Part shown: positions 47,703-55,730 of the stretch, in pieces
Layout: each line of letters starts with the position of its first letter
Position numbering within the stretch: the stretch's first letter is position 1
Source: Campylobacter aviculae
GTDB lineage: Bacteria; Campylobacterota; Campylobacteria; Campylobacterales; Campylobacteraceae
Length of the DNA stretch: 64,000 bases
Reading direction: 5' to 3'
Assembly: GCF_005406215.1 (NCBI RefSeq)
Contig: NZ_NXMA01000004.1
Coordinates: forward strand, 1 to 64,000
The notes under the pieces: model-generated
Told to the model about the DNA's origin: nothing
What the model saw: only the letters and a program-made list of their open reading frames with translations
Databases searched by the model: none
Made by a program: the position numbers and the translations under genes

Positions 47703-48894
47703 AATAACTTGCTTTTTAAATGATTACAATTATGATATAAAAATAACTAGGAACGCTAGATGGATCGACCAAAAATGCACTTGTGATGTACTGTCTATAA
47801 TAGCTGATTGTATTTTAGAATATACACAATATCAAACAAATAAAGCATTTTCTATTAATGATATTTGGCAAAGTAAATATACACAAGAAAACGTTGTCAA
47901 TATTTTTTCTAAACCAGACGTAAATTCTCAATTTGCAAAAAATGAATACGATAAGTTTTTTTCGCAACCAATAAAACTTTTTGAATATAGTCGTATTTTA
48001 AAATTTTTGCGCAAGGATGGCAATTCAAATATTTATGCAATTAGCAACTTGGAGCTTTTAGAGTTTATATCACTAAGAGATTTCAATGCTTTGATGTTTT
48101 TAACTTTATATATTAAAAAAGTATTAACGGATAGCGGATTATATGGTTGTTTTTTAAATTTTTTTCAAAATCAGAATAAAAACAGTTTTAAAAAACTAAA
48201 AGATATATTTATAGACTTTACTATAAGATATACCCCAATAAATCAAAGCATAGAGTGTGGCAGGATTTTTACTAAAATTTTAAACCCACTTGCTTTTGAA
48301 CTTAAAAAATATGGCTCAAGAAAGGGACGTTTATCAGATACAATAATCACTTTTGATGAATTGAAGTATAACAGAATAAATTGGCGAGATGAATTAAGCG
48401 GTAAAGACAAGCTAATAACAAGATATGAATATGAAATTCCAGAATTTCAAGAAATTCGAGAAAAAGCGAAAGTGTTTTATAATATTCAAAAGGCTAAAAA
48501 AATAGTCCGAAGATACAACGATAAATATAATGGTGGATTATCAGAAGTAAAATCAATTAACGAAAAGGTACCTGCAACTCAAATACACCATATATTTCCA
48601 ACTTCAGAATTCCCAAGTATCAGTGATTTTATAGAAAATCTAATAGCTCTGACACCTAATCAACATTTTATACAAGCACATCCCAATAATCAAACAAATT
48701 ATATAAACAAGGACTTCCAATATATTTGCTTAATAGCCAAATTGGATACAATAATAAAAGATGAAACTCAGACTTATAGTTTTGAAAACTATCAAATAGT
48801 TTTAAATATAGGGCTTTATCCGTATAATTTTGATGGTATTTTTGATTATTATGATTTGATAGAAAAATTAGATCAGATTTATTCTATCGAATAA
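47692..48894 (+). CDS. HNH restriction endonuclease partner of the fused methyltransferase
   Basis: The 400-residue protein has a C-terminal HNH (beta-beta-alpha-metal) site: ATQIHHIFPTSEFPSIS supplies the His pair, ENLIALTPNQHF the central Asn, and FIQAHPNNQTN the last residues. The N-terminal 250 residues probably read the DNA site and match nothing else I know. Eco31I, the model of the Alw26I/Eco31I/Esp3I family, also uses one HNH site, which supports that assignment. The start overlaps the methyltransferase end by 11 bases. The stop codon overlaps the first 2 bases of the bioA duplication. It is intact, so an active type IIS system is likely. Confidence 0.87.
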   Translation: MLSKITCFLNDYNYDIKITRNARWIDQKCTCDVLSIIADCILEYTQYQTNKAFSINDIWQSKYTQENVVNIFSKPDVNSQFAKNEYDKFFSQPIKLFEYSRILKFLRKDGNSNIYAISNLELLEFISLRDFNALMFLTLYIKKVLTDSGLYGCFLNFFQNQNKNSFKKLKDIFIDFTIRYTPINQSIECGRIFTKILNPLAFELKKYGSRKGRLSDTIITFDELKYNRINWRDELSGKDKLITRYEYEIPEFQEIREKAKVFYNIQKAKKIVRRYNDKYNGGLSEVKSINEKVPATQIHHIFPTSEFPSISDFIENLIALTPNQHFIQAHPNNQTNYINKDFQYICLIAKLDTIIKDETQTYSFENYQIVLNIGLYPYNFDGIFDYYDLIEKLDQIYSIE

Positions 48895-49000
48895 AATCTT
48901 TGCTTTTAAGGCCGCTTGCAAATACAATTTATTTTATACCTCCTTATGTGATTACAAAAGAGCAAATTTCTTATGTAGTGGATAGTTTAGAGCAAATTTT
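48893..49000. repeat. Direct repeat, right copy (bioA 3'-end remnant)
   Basis: Second copy of the bioA 3' end (see 45063-45170). Read in the bioA frame it ends SLEQIFNDF and stop at 49009. It has no 5' part and is probably the original end of the host gene. Confidence 0.95.
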
Positions 49001-49003
49001 CAA

Positions 49004-49101
49004 TGATTTTTGAAATATTAGCGATATGCAATAAAAGAAGTTTAGAAAATTGCTTACTTGATGAAAATTTTAAAGATTTTTTAAAATTAGATTTTACGTG
49101 A
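49004..49101 (+). other. Possible 32-codon ORF beginning inside the bioA remnant
   Basis: An ATG at 49004 opens a frame reading MIFEILAICNKRSLENCLLD and on to DFT, with a stop at 49099-49101. No ribosome binding site is evident. It could be the original gene boundary after bioA or chance. The rest of 48895-49156 holds the repeat and a terminator. Confidence 0.2.
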
Positions 49102-49114
49102 AGTTAAAATGCAA

Positions 49115-49146
49115 AATCCTAACTTTGTAATGCAAAAGTTAGGATT
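49115..49146. terminator. Bidirectional terminator between the bioA/R-M unit and the lipoprotein gene
   Basis: AATCCTAACTTT (49115-49126) and AAAGTTAGGATT (49135-49146) form a 12-bp perfect stem with an 8-nt loop. It lies between convergent genes; A/T-rich tails follow on both strands. Confidence 0.75.
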
Positions 49147-49156
49147 AAAATAATTT

Positions 49157-49744
49157 TTAAGAATTGCTTTTTAATTGATGATATTTTTCGCAATAATCTT
49201 GTTTAGCGCTATCATTACTTTTAGCTTTATCACAAGCTTTTTTATAGTATTGTAAGGCCTTAGAGCTATCTTTTTTGATCGATATTTCTTTATCTTCTAT
49301 TCCTAGTTTATATTTTATTACCCCTTGTTCATATATTTTTGCAAGATCATTGCAAGTTTTTGTGTCTTTTGAATCACAAGCTTTGTTAAGATATTCTAAA
49401 AATTTAGGAGCATTATGTTCTTCTATGTATAAATTTGCAAGTTCAACGCAGCTTTGTGATACTTCTAAATCACAAGCTTTTTCATAATATTCCGAAGATT
49501 TGCGTGTATCACCCATAATATTACGATAAATATTTCCAACTTGAAAACAAGAAAATCCTGATCTTAATCCCGAATTTAAATTACAGGCTTGTTTTAAATA
49601 CTCTATAGCCTTATCTCGATCACCACTTTTTAACGCCTCCTGACCTTTTTTAAACAAGTCGTTTACAGATGAACCATCCTGTGAACATGCACAAACTACA
49701 AATAAAAAATTCAAAATTAAAAATTTAAATAATATTTGTTTCAT
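49157..49744 (-). CDS. Cysteine-rich Sel1-repeat lipoprotein (Hcp-like)
   Basis: The signal peptide ends in a lipobox (FVVCAC, about Cys20), so the mature protein is a lipoprotein. It then has about four Sel1/TPR-like repeats of about 36 residues, each starting with a KAC or QAC and holding a second Cys near the helix turn (KACDLEVSQSCVELANLY, KACDSKDTKTCNDLAKIYE). Paired cysteines of this spacing define Helicobacter cysteine-rich (Hcp) proteins. The frame extends to 49765, but the ATG at 49744 has AAAGGA at good spacing. It sits between the R-M insertion and bioD, so it may be part of the accessory material. Confidence 0.87.
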   Translation of the reverse strand: MKQILFKFLILNFLFVVCACSQDGSSVNDLFKKGQEALKSGDRDKAIEYLKQACNLNSGLRSGFSCFQVGNIYRNIMGDTRKSSEYYEKACDLEVSQSCVELANLYIEEHNAPKFLEYLNKACDSKDTKTCNDLAKIYEQGVIKYKLGIEDKEISIKKDSSKALQYYKKACDKAKSNDSAKQDYCEKYHQLKSNS

Positions 49745-49777
49745 TTTTCGATCCTTTATTGTCAAACAAATGATGCA

Positions 49778-50347
49778 TTAAAATTTATTAATGATTTTTA
49801 AAAGTTTTTCGCAAACTTTATCATCAAATTCTATAATAGGAATTTGTGTATATTTTTGTATAAAATCTTTACTAAAAGGATCTTCACTTTTTAAAACTAA
49901 GGCAAGGACGGGTATATCTTTTTGCTTTAAAGCTTCTATGCTTAAAAGCGTATGATTGATACTTCCTAGATAATCTTTTGCGACTAAGATAGTAGGGCGT
50001 TTAAATTTTTGCATAAAATCAATCATTGTTTTTTCATCATCAATAGGTGAAAAAAGGCCGCCTGCAAGCTCTATAATGAGTTTATCACTTTGAGGCAAAG
50101 CAATATCAAAAGCTTTATAATTTAATCCTTCTAAAGTTCTTGCCTTGTGAGGCGATATAGGAGTTTGTAAAAATATACCCTCTTTAAAAATTTTGGTTTT
50201 TGGGCTAAATTGAGCTATGGTATCACTATCTTTTGGAGTGCCTGCTTGAATGAGTTTAAAATAATCAAAACCCAACTCTTTGCAAATTCTAGCACTTAAA
50301 TACGTTTTTCCAACATCGGTATGAATTCCACTAATATAAATTTGCAT
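49778..50347 (-). CDS. bioD: Dethiobiotin synthetase
   Basis: BioD closes the ureido ring of dethiobiotin with ATP and CO2. The 189 residues begin with [18 protein letters not shown], the P-loop typical of BioD, and have [14 protein letters not shown] and [16 protein letters not shown] (metal Glu). It is slightly short (most are about 210-230). It is separated from the other bio genes by the inserted restriction-modification system and the lipoprotein, and follows the SMR genes by 9 bases on the same strand. Confidence 0.93.
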   Translation of the reverse strand: MQIYISGIHTDVGKTYLSARICKELGFDYFKLIQAGTPKDSDTIAQFSPKTKIFKEGIFLQTPISPHKARTLEGLNYKAFDIALPQSDKLIIELAGGLFSPIDDEKTMIDFMQKFKRPTILVAKDYLGSINHTLLSIEALKQKDIPVLALVLKSEDPFSKDFIQKYTQIPIIEFDDKVCEKLLKIINKF

Positions 50348-50356
50348 TTAATCCTT

Positions 50357-50671
50357 TCAAGAAAGTAATTTTAAAGCTATAGTAGAAACTAAAATCACTA
50401 AAATAAAAAAGAGTTTTAAGAAATTTTTACTCTCTTTAAATAAAACCACACCCACTACAACGCTGCCTACAGCACCAATGCCTGTCCAAATAGCATAAGC
50501 AATACTCATAGCAATGCTTTGCATGCTTAAACTCAAACTCATAAAAGAACACATAAAGCATAATATGAGAGATAAAAGATATTTTTTTGCGTGTGTATCG
50601 ACGTATTTTTTCATGATGATAACGCCTATAATTTCACAAATTCCAGCAATGATTAAAAATATCCAAGCCAT
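50357..50671 (-). CDS. Small multidrug resistance (SMR) family protein, second of a pair
   Basis: The 104-residue protein has four membrane helices with the essential Glu in IIAGICEIIGVIIMKKYVD and the AYAIWTGIGAVGS segment. SMR proteins export cations with proton antiport as dimers. It overlaps the other SMR gene by one base, the layout of heterodimeric pairs such as YkkC/YkkD or EbrA/EbrB. The AYAIWTGIGAVGS pattern is shared with guanidinium exporters (Gdx), so guanidinium is one possible substrate. Which ion is carried cannot be read from sequence. Confidence 0.9.
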   Translation of the reverse strand: MAWIFLIIAGICEIIGVIIMKKYVDTHAKKYLLSLILCFMCSFMSLSLSMQSIAMSIAYAIWTGIGAVGSVVVGVVLFKESKNFLKLFFILVILVSTIALKLLS

Positions 50672-51015
50672 TAATTCTCTTTAGAACTAAATTTTAAACC
50701 TATTACACCGAGCAATAAAAGCAGTATGAAAAAGATTTTTAAAATAGAAAATTTTTCATGAAAAATGGCAATTTCGGCTATCACAATGCCAGCGGTTCCA
50801 ATACCTACAAAAACACTATAAGCTACACTGATTTCTATTTTTTTACATGCTTTTAAAAAACAATTAAAAGAGATAAAAATACCTATAGCGGTTAAGCAAT
50901 AATGCCAAATTTCATAGGAGTATTTTAAACCACTCACCCAAAAACACTCTATCAAGGCTCCAAAAATAACCCATAGCCAAGCAGTATTTAATTCTTTTTT
51001 CAAAAAATATCCCAA
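50671..51015 (-). CDS. Small multidrug resistance (SMR) family protein, first of a pair
   Basis: The 114-residue protein has four membrane helices, with the essential Glu in VIFGALIECFWVSGLKYSYE and AYSVFVGIGTAGIVIAE further on. The E-x-x-W-x-x-G-L-K-Y pattern resembles guanidinium exporters more than drug pumps. It is the upstream member of the pair, and the next gene starts on its last base. No guanidine riboswitch is obvious in the 90 bases upstream. Confidence 0.9.
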   Translation of the reverse strand: MGYFLKKELNTAWLWVIFGALIECFWVSGLKYSYEIWHYCLTAIGIFISFNCFLKACKKIEISVAYSVFVGIGTAGIVIAEIAIFHEKFSILKIFFILLLLLGVIGLKFSSKEN

Positions 51016-51072
51016 ATACAGTTTTAAATTATAATTATATACTTTTTTACTTTTAACTAAGCCAATATTTGC

Positions 51073-51078
51073 TAGAAT
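51073..51078 (+). promoter_or_regulatory. Likely extended -10 promoter of rplY
   Basis: TTTGCTAGAATT carries a TGn-TAGAAT extended -10, 30 bases before the rplY start and preceded by T/A-rich tracts. GAAAGGAT provides the ribosome binding site. Confidence 0.55.
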
Positions 51079-51108
51079 TAAAGCTTATTTTTTTGAAAGG
51101 ATAAAAAG

Positions 51109-51645
51109 ATGTTAGAAGGTATCGTTAGAGAGAGTATCGGTAGAAAAGCAGCTAAAGCTTTAAAAAGAGATGGTTATCTAATAGCAAACATCTATGGTAA
51201 AGGATTGGAAAATATCCACGCTGCTTTTAAGGTCAATGAATTCATTAAAGAAGTTCGTAAAAAAACAACTTTAGCTTTTGATGTTAAAGTAGGTTCTCAA
51301 ACTTTAAATGTTGTGGTTGTGGATTATCAAAAAGATCCAGTTACAAGTGATTTAAAACACGTGGATTTAAAGGTGGCACAAAAAGGTGTGCTTTCTAAGT
51401 ATATGATTCCAGTTAAAATCACAGGAACAGCTATCGGTCTTAAAAATAAAGGTGTTTTAATCCAATCTAAGAGAAGATTAAAAGTTAAATGTAAAGCTGA
51501 AAATTTACCAAATTTCTTTGAACTTGATGTTAGCAAACTTGATGTAGGTGATGCTTTACTTGTTCGCGATGTAGTAGTTCCTGAAGGTGTTACTATTTTA
51601 GACGCTGATAGGATAGCGGTTGTTGGCGTAGAAAAAGCTAGATGA
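51109..51645 (+). CDS. rplY: 50S ribosomal protein L25 (CTC form)
   Basis: L25 binds 5S rRNA. The 178-residue long form has the N-terminal L25 domain ([26 protein letters not shown], then HVDL near residue 85) and the C-terminal beta domain of CTC proteins ([37 protein letters not shown]). Its stop overlaps the pth start, so a shared transcript with pth and lptG is likely. Confidence 0.97.
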   Translation: MLEGIVRESIGRKAAKALKRDGYLIANIYGKGLENIHAAFKVNEFIKEVRKKTTLAFDVKVGSQTLNVVVVDYQKDPVTSDLKHVDLKVAQKGVLSKYMIPVKITGTAIGLKNKGVLIQSKRRLKVKCKAENLPNFFELDVSKLDVGDALLVRDVVVPEGVTILDADRIAVVGVEKAR

Positions 51646-52184
51646 TCTTAGTCGTAGGGCTTGGCAATATAGGCGAGGAATACAAAAATACTCGCCATAA
51701 TGTAGGCTTTATGCTCATTGATTTGATTTTAAAAGATCAAAATTTTACAAATCTTAGCAATTCAAAATTTAAAGGAGAGCTATTTAAGATAGACTCTTCC
51801 TTACTTCTTCTTAAGCCTAGCACTTATATGAATAATTCAGGCATTAGCGTTAAAGCGGTTAAGGATTTTTATAAATGTGAAAGACTTATAGTTATACATG
51901 ATGATATCGATATAAATTTAGGAGCTTTGCGTTTTAAAAAAGGCGGTTCAAGCGGCGGACACAATGGGCTTAAAAGTATCGATTCTTTATGTGGAAATGA
52001 TTATGAAAGAGTGCGTATAGGTGTAGGCAAGGGAGAAAATGTCATCTCTCATGTTTTAGGACAATTTAAAGATGAGGAAAAAATAATTTTAGATAAAATC
52101 TTAGAACACTCTAAAAAAGCGTTATTTGAATTGATTGAAAAAGATTTATCAAGTGTTTCATCTTTATATAGTTTAAGAGCTTAA
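51642..52184 (+). CDS. pth: Peptidyl-tRNA hydrolase
   Basis: Pth releases peptides from peptidyl-tRNA that has dropped off ribosomes. The 180 residues contain [20 protein letters not shown] (catalytic His), [23 protein letters not shown] and the [12 protein letters not shown] loop with the second His. It overlaps rplY by 4 bases and lptG follows after 1 base. Confidence 0.97.
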   Translation: MILVVGLGNIGEEYKNTRHNVGFMLIDLILKDQNFTNLSNSKFKGELFKIDSSLLLLKPSTYMNNSGISVKAVKDFYKCERLIVIHDDIDINLGALRFKKGGSSGGHNGLKSIDSLCGNDYERVRIGVGKGENVISHVLGQFKDEEKIILDKILEHSKKALFELIEKDLSSVSSLYSLRA

Positions 52185-52185
52185 A

Positions 52186-53244
52186 ATGTGGATTTTTTTT
52201 CGTTTCATTTCAGAAATTTATCTTAAGAATTTTTTTATAATATTTTTATCTTTAATTGGTTTTTATTGTGGTATTGATTTGCTTTTAAATTTTAAAGATT
52301 TGCCACAAAGTGTCAACCTTGAATTGCTTTATGCGGTCTTTTTAGCTTGTTCTGCTGTGCCTTATATCTTACCACTTTCTATAGTTTTTGCATTTGTATT
52401 ATCACTCATTTCAATGATTAGAACCAATGAATTTGTAAGTTTTTATGCCTTGGGTATCAGTAAAAATTTAGTTGTTATTTTTCCTTTTTTGTGGGCTTTG
52501 TTTTTTTGTTGTGTTTATATTGGTTTAAATTTTACTTCTTTTGCTTATGCGAATGATTATAAAAAAAATATTTTAAAAAATGGAGTTTTAAATAAACAAG
52601 GTGGAGAGGTTTTTTTAAAATTCAATAATGATTTTATCTATATTTCTAAAATTAATAACGGACAAGATAGTATTCAAAATATCAAAATTTTTGATCTTAA
52701 TAACTCCACTTTAAATTCTTTTATCGAAGCTAAAAAAGCGTTTTTTAAAAAAGGAAATTGGATCTTAAAAGATGGAAATTTAACCACTCTTCCTAAAGAA
52801 TATATACTTGGAGCCAAAGGACTTGATGTGCAAGATTTTAAAGAATTAAGTGCTTTAGAGGGTTTTAAACCAAAAATCATTGAAAGTGTGGCTAGTAATA
52901 GTAGTTATTCTATTTTAGATGCCTGGGAGAGTTTAAGACTTTTTAAGGATCAAAATATTAGCATAGAAACGCTAAAGATTAATCTCTATAAGCTTATATT
53001 TATGCCATTTTTCGCCCCTTTTTTAATGCTTATTATGTATTATTATTTTCCAGTCATTGCTAGATTTTTTAACCTTGCCTTTGTCGCTTTTGTCGCTTTT
53101 GTCGCTACATTGCTATCTTGGGGATTATTATTTTTATTTTCTAGGTTGAGTGAAAATGGCGTTATAATCAGTGAAATTGGTATTGTTTTGCCTATTGTGT
53201 TGTTGGGCTTTTTTGGCTTAATGAAGTTTTATAAAAATCGTTGA
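52186..53244 (+). CDS. lptG: LPS export permease, YjgP/YjgQ family (LptG/LptF)
   Basis: The 352-residue inner-membrane protein has about six helices, three at the N-terminus (from about residue 15), a periplasmic beta-jellyroll region (about 130-250) and three at the C-terminus. Together with LptB it would extract LPS/LOS from the inner membrane. The choice between LptF and LptG is not certain, as only one homologue is visible here. It begins 1 base after pth. Confidence 0.85.
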   Translation: MWIFFRFISEIYLKNFFIIFLSLIGFYCGIDLLLNFKDLPQSVNLELLYAVFLACSAVPYILPLSIVFAFVLSLISMIRTNEFVSFYALGISKNLVVIFPFLWALFFCCVYIGLNFTSFAYANDYKKNILKNGVLNKQGGEVFLKFNNDFIYISKINNGQDSIQNIKIFDLNNSTLNSFIEAKKAFFKKGNWILKDGNLTTLPKEYILGAKGLDVQDFKELSALEGFKPKIIESVASNSSYSILDAWESLRLFKDQNISIETLKINLYKLIFMPFFAPFLMLIMYYYFPVIARFFNLAFVAFVAFVATLLSWGLLFLFSRLSENGVIISEIGIVLPIVLLGFFGLMKFYKNR

Positions 53245-53274
53245 TTTGATATTGAAATTTAAAGAAGGTAAAGT

Positions 53275-54483
53275 ATGGATTATAAAAAACTTAAAAATGA
53301 ATTTCAAACCCCTTTTTATATCTATAATTTTGATGCGATCAAAGAAAAATTTTTAGAATTAAAAAATGCTTTTAAAGCCAGAAAATCACAAATTTTTTAT
53401 GCTGTAAAAGCTAATTCAAATTTAAGTCTTTTGCAAATGTTTACAAAATTAGATAGCGGATTTGATTGTGTGAGTATAGGTGAGGTTAAACGTGCTTTAA
53501 AAGCGGGTGCAAAGTCTTATAAAATCATTTTTAGTGGAGTCGGCAAAACTAAAGAAGAACTCAAACTTGCTTTAAAATATAATATTTTATATATCAATCT
53601 TGAAAGTGAAGCTGAAATGATGCTTTTGGAGCAAGTGGCTAAAGAATTAAACACTCAAGCAAGAATTAGCATAAGGGTTAATCCTAATGTAGATGCAAAA
53701 ACTCATCCTTATATTTCTACAGGATTAAATGAAAATAAATTTGGGGTTGAAATTGAGAGCGCTAAGAAAATGTATATTTATGCAAAGAATTCTTCTTTTT
53801 TAGAGCCTATTGGGATACATTTTCATATTGGATCACAACTTTTAGATTTAAGTCCTATATATGAGGCAGCTAGTATTGTTGCAAAACTCGTTAAAGAATT
53901 AAAGTCTTTAAAGATTGATCTTAAATTTTTTGATATTGGTGGAGGGCTTGGCGTAGCTTATGAAAAAGGTGATTTAGAGCCTAATCTTTACGAATACGCA
54001 CAAGGAATTTTAGCTAGTCTTAATGGGCTTGATATAACCATAGGAATGGAACCTGGGCGATTTTTAGTGGCTCAAAACGGAGAATTTGTTTGTTCAGTTC
54101 TTTATGAAAAACATAATAAAACAAAACGTTTTGTTATCGTTGATGGTGCTATGAATGATTTGATACGCCCAAGTTTATATGAAGCTTATCATGAAATTTA
54201 TATGCCTTATAATCAAGGAGAAGAAAGCCCATGTGACGTTGTAGGCGGGGTTTGTGAAAGCGGTGATTTTTTTGCTAGGGAAAGATTATTACCTCATACG
54301 CAAAATGGTGATATAATGGTGATTAAAAATGCTGGAGCATACGGCTTTAGTATGAGTAGTAATTACAATACTAGAAATAAAGTTTGCGAATTAGCTTTAG
54401 AAAATGGGACGATAAGACTGATTCGCCAAAGAGAAAGCTTTGAAGATCAAATTGCTTTAGAGGAGAAGTTTATAAAGGTTTAA
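53275..54483 (+). CDS. lysA: Diaminopimelate decarboxylase
   Basis: LysA converts meso-diaminopimelate to lysine with PLP. The 402 residues show the Schiff-base lysine in IFYAVKANSNLSLLQ, HFHIGSQLLDLSPI, FDIGGGLGVAYEKGDLEP, the phosphate-binding MEPGRFLVAQNG and the catalytic Cys in GGVCESGDFFARERLLP. AAAGGTAAAG precedes the start. The next gene starts 1 base after the stop. Confidence 0.96.
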   Translation: MDYKKLKNEFQTPFYIYNFDAIKEKFLELKNAFKARKSQIFYAVKANSNLSLLQMFTKLDSGFDCVSIGEVKRALKAGAKSYKIIFSGVGKTKEELKLALKYNILYINLESEAEMMLLEQVAKELNTQARISIRVNPNVDAKTHPYISTGLNENKFGVEIESAKKMYIYAKNSSFLEPIGIHFHIGSQLLDLSPIYEAASIVAKLVKELKSLKIDLKFFDIGGGLGVAYEKGDLEPNLYEYAQGILASLNGLDITIGMEPGRFLVAQNGEFVCSVLYEKHNKTKRFVIVDGAMNDLIRPSLYEAYHEIYMPYNQGEESPCDVVGGVCESGDFFARERLLPHTQNGDIMVIKNAGAYGFSMSSNYNTRNKVCELALENGTIRLIRQRESFEDQIALEEKFIKV

Positions 54484-54484
54484 A

Positions 54485-55252
54485 ATGTTTTTTTTAGATG
54501 TTCAAGGAACGCTTATTTCAGATGCTGATAAATCTTTAATTTTCGGAGCCAAAGAATTAATCGATTTTTTAAACACAAATAATCTTGCTTATGTGATTAT
54601 CACAAACAATACCAAAAAACTTGATTTTTTAGAAATTTTAAGACAAAAGGGCTTAAATATAAAAGATAATGCTTATTTGGATCCTTTTTGTATTTTAAAA
54701 ACTCTTTTTAAGCCTTGTAAAGTGGCTGCTTTTGGTGCTAATGAGTTTTTGCAAAGTCTTGAAATGCTTGGCTTTAAGTTGGATTTTAAAAATCCAGAAT
54801 TAGTTCTTATTGCTAGTTTTGATGATTTTAAATTTAATGATTTTGCTAGCATTATAGAAATGATTAAAAATGGAGTTAAAGTTGTGGCTATGCATGAAAG
54901 TAGCATTTATAAAAAAGACAATAAATCTTACCCAGGGGTAGGAAGTATAATGGCTATGCTTAAAAACGCAATTCATTTTGAATATGATGTTGTGGGTAAG
55001 CCAAGTGTGATTTTTTATAACGAGGCTTTAAAATTGTTAAAAATGCAAAATCAAAATGCTCGATTTGAAGATATAAAAATAATCAGTGACGATTTTAAAG
55101 GGGATTTGCTTAAAGCAAAAGAATTAAATATGAAAACTTATTTAGTTTTAAGTGGAAAACTAAACAATACTAAAGGCATTGATACAAGCGTTCTTGATGG
55201 AGTTTATCCGAGTGTTTTTGAAATTTTAAAGGAAGAGCAATGCTTGATTTAA
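54485..55252 (+). CDS. HAD-family hydrolase, NagD-like, with altered catalytic motif
   Basis: The 255-residue HAD protein begins MFFLDVQGTLISDADKSL. The first Asp (residue 5) is the nucleophile, but the second Asp of the DxD motif is Gln (residue 7). The motif II Thr lies in YVIITNNTKK, and later parts (VGKPSVIFYNEAL, KIISDDFKGDLLKAKEL) fit NagD-type enzymes. The Gln makes a normal phosphatase mechanism doubtful. It follows lysA by 1 base and overlaps pheA by 13 bases. Confidence 0.85.
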   Translation: MFFLDVQGTLISDADKSLIFGAKELIDFLNTNNLAYVIITNNTKKLDFLEILRQKGLNIKDNAYLDPFCILKTLFKPCKVAAFGANEFLQSLEMLGFKLDFKNPELVLIASFDDFKFNDFASIIEMIKNGVKVVAMHESSIYKKDNKSYPGVGSIMAMLKNAIHFEYDVVGKPSVIFYNEALKLLKMQNQNARFEDIKIISDDFKGDLLKAKELNMKTYLVLSGKLNNTKGIDTSVLDGVYPSVFEILKEEQCLI

Positions 55253-55500
55253 AAGAACTAAGAGATAAAATTGATATAGTGGATGATAAAATTTTAGAGC
55301 TTTTAAATGAAAGAATGGCTTATGTTAAAATTATAGGAGAAATTAAAAAAAACCATAATAAAGAAATTTATTATCCCAAAAGAGAAAAAGAGATTCTTGA
55401 TCGTTTAAAAAATAAAAATTTAAAAAATTTAGATCATGATGCCATAGAATTGATTTATAACAAAATTTTTGCCGTTTCAAGAGATTTAGAAAATAACTAA
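55240..55500 (+). CDS. pheA: Truncated PheA: chorismate mutase domain only
   Basis: The 86-residue product is an AroQ-type chorismate mutase (LRDKIDIVDDKILELLNERM, then EIYYPKREKEILDRLK and a YNKIFAVSRDLE ending). In Campylobacter, PheA is a bifunctional protein of about 357 residues with a prephenate dehydratase and ACT domain after the FAVSR linker. Here the frame stops right after the linker, so the dehydratase is missing. The mutase may still work and could support tyrosine or phenylalanine synthesis if a separate dehydratase exists. It overlaps the HAD gene by 13 bases. Confidence 0.87.
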   Translation: MLDLKELRDKIDIVDDKILELLNERMAYVKIIGEIKKNHNKEIYYPKREKEILDRLKNKNLKNLDHDAIELIYNKIFAVSRDLENN

Positions 55501-55601
55501 AAGAAGCTATTGCTAACTACACAAAGAAAAATAAAATTCAGTTTATTGGCATTGAGATCGGATATAAATTTAACGAAGTTGGTGGTAAAATTTTGAAGTA
55601 A
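55497..55601 (+). pseudogene. 3' remnant of an unknown gene fused after truncated pheA
   Basis: Immediately after the pheA stop, in another frame, a coding-looking stretch of 34 codons reads LKEAIANYTKKNKIQFIGIE then GYKFNEVGGKILK and stops. It has no start codon. It does not resemble the prephenate dehydratase or ACT part of PheA, so it is likely the tail of another gene joined by deletion. I do not recognise the family. Confidence 0.45.
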
Positions 55602-55695
55602 TACTTTTGTAATTATTTTGTTTTTTATATGGCTTATTTAACTCAAGACGATTAAAGTGATATTTTTCTATACAATAAAAACTTAAAAATTATGC

Positions 55696-55701
55696 TAGAA
55701 T
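55696..55701 (+). promoter_or_regulatory. Likely -10 box of the second tautomerase gene
   Basis: TATGCTAGAATT, with TGn-TAGAAT, lies 29 bases before the ATG at 55731. It repeats the extended -10 pattern seen upstream of rplY. Confidence 0.45.
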
Positions 55702-55730
55702 TATGAAAAATTTAGAATCAAGAGAATATT

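Noticed and set aside
45063..49000. Reading the direct repeats as ends of an insertion sequence or integron
   Set aside because: No transposase or integrase is present, and the repeats are bioA coding sequence, not terminal inverted repeats or att-like short sites.
55240..55601. A single frameshift in an otherwise full pheA
   Set aside because: The sequence after the stop does not read as prephenate dehydratase or ACT domain in the frame that stays open (55497-55601), and there is not enough DNA before the next gene to hold the missing about 270 residues.
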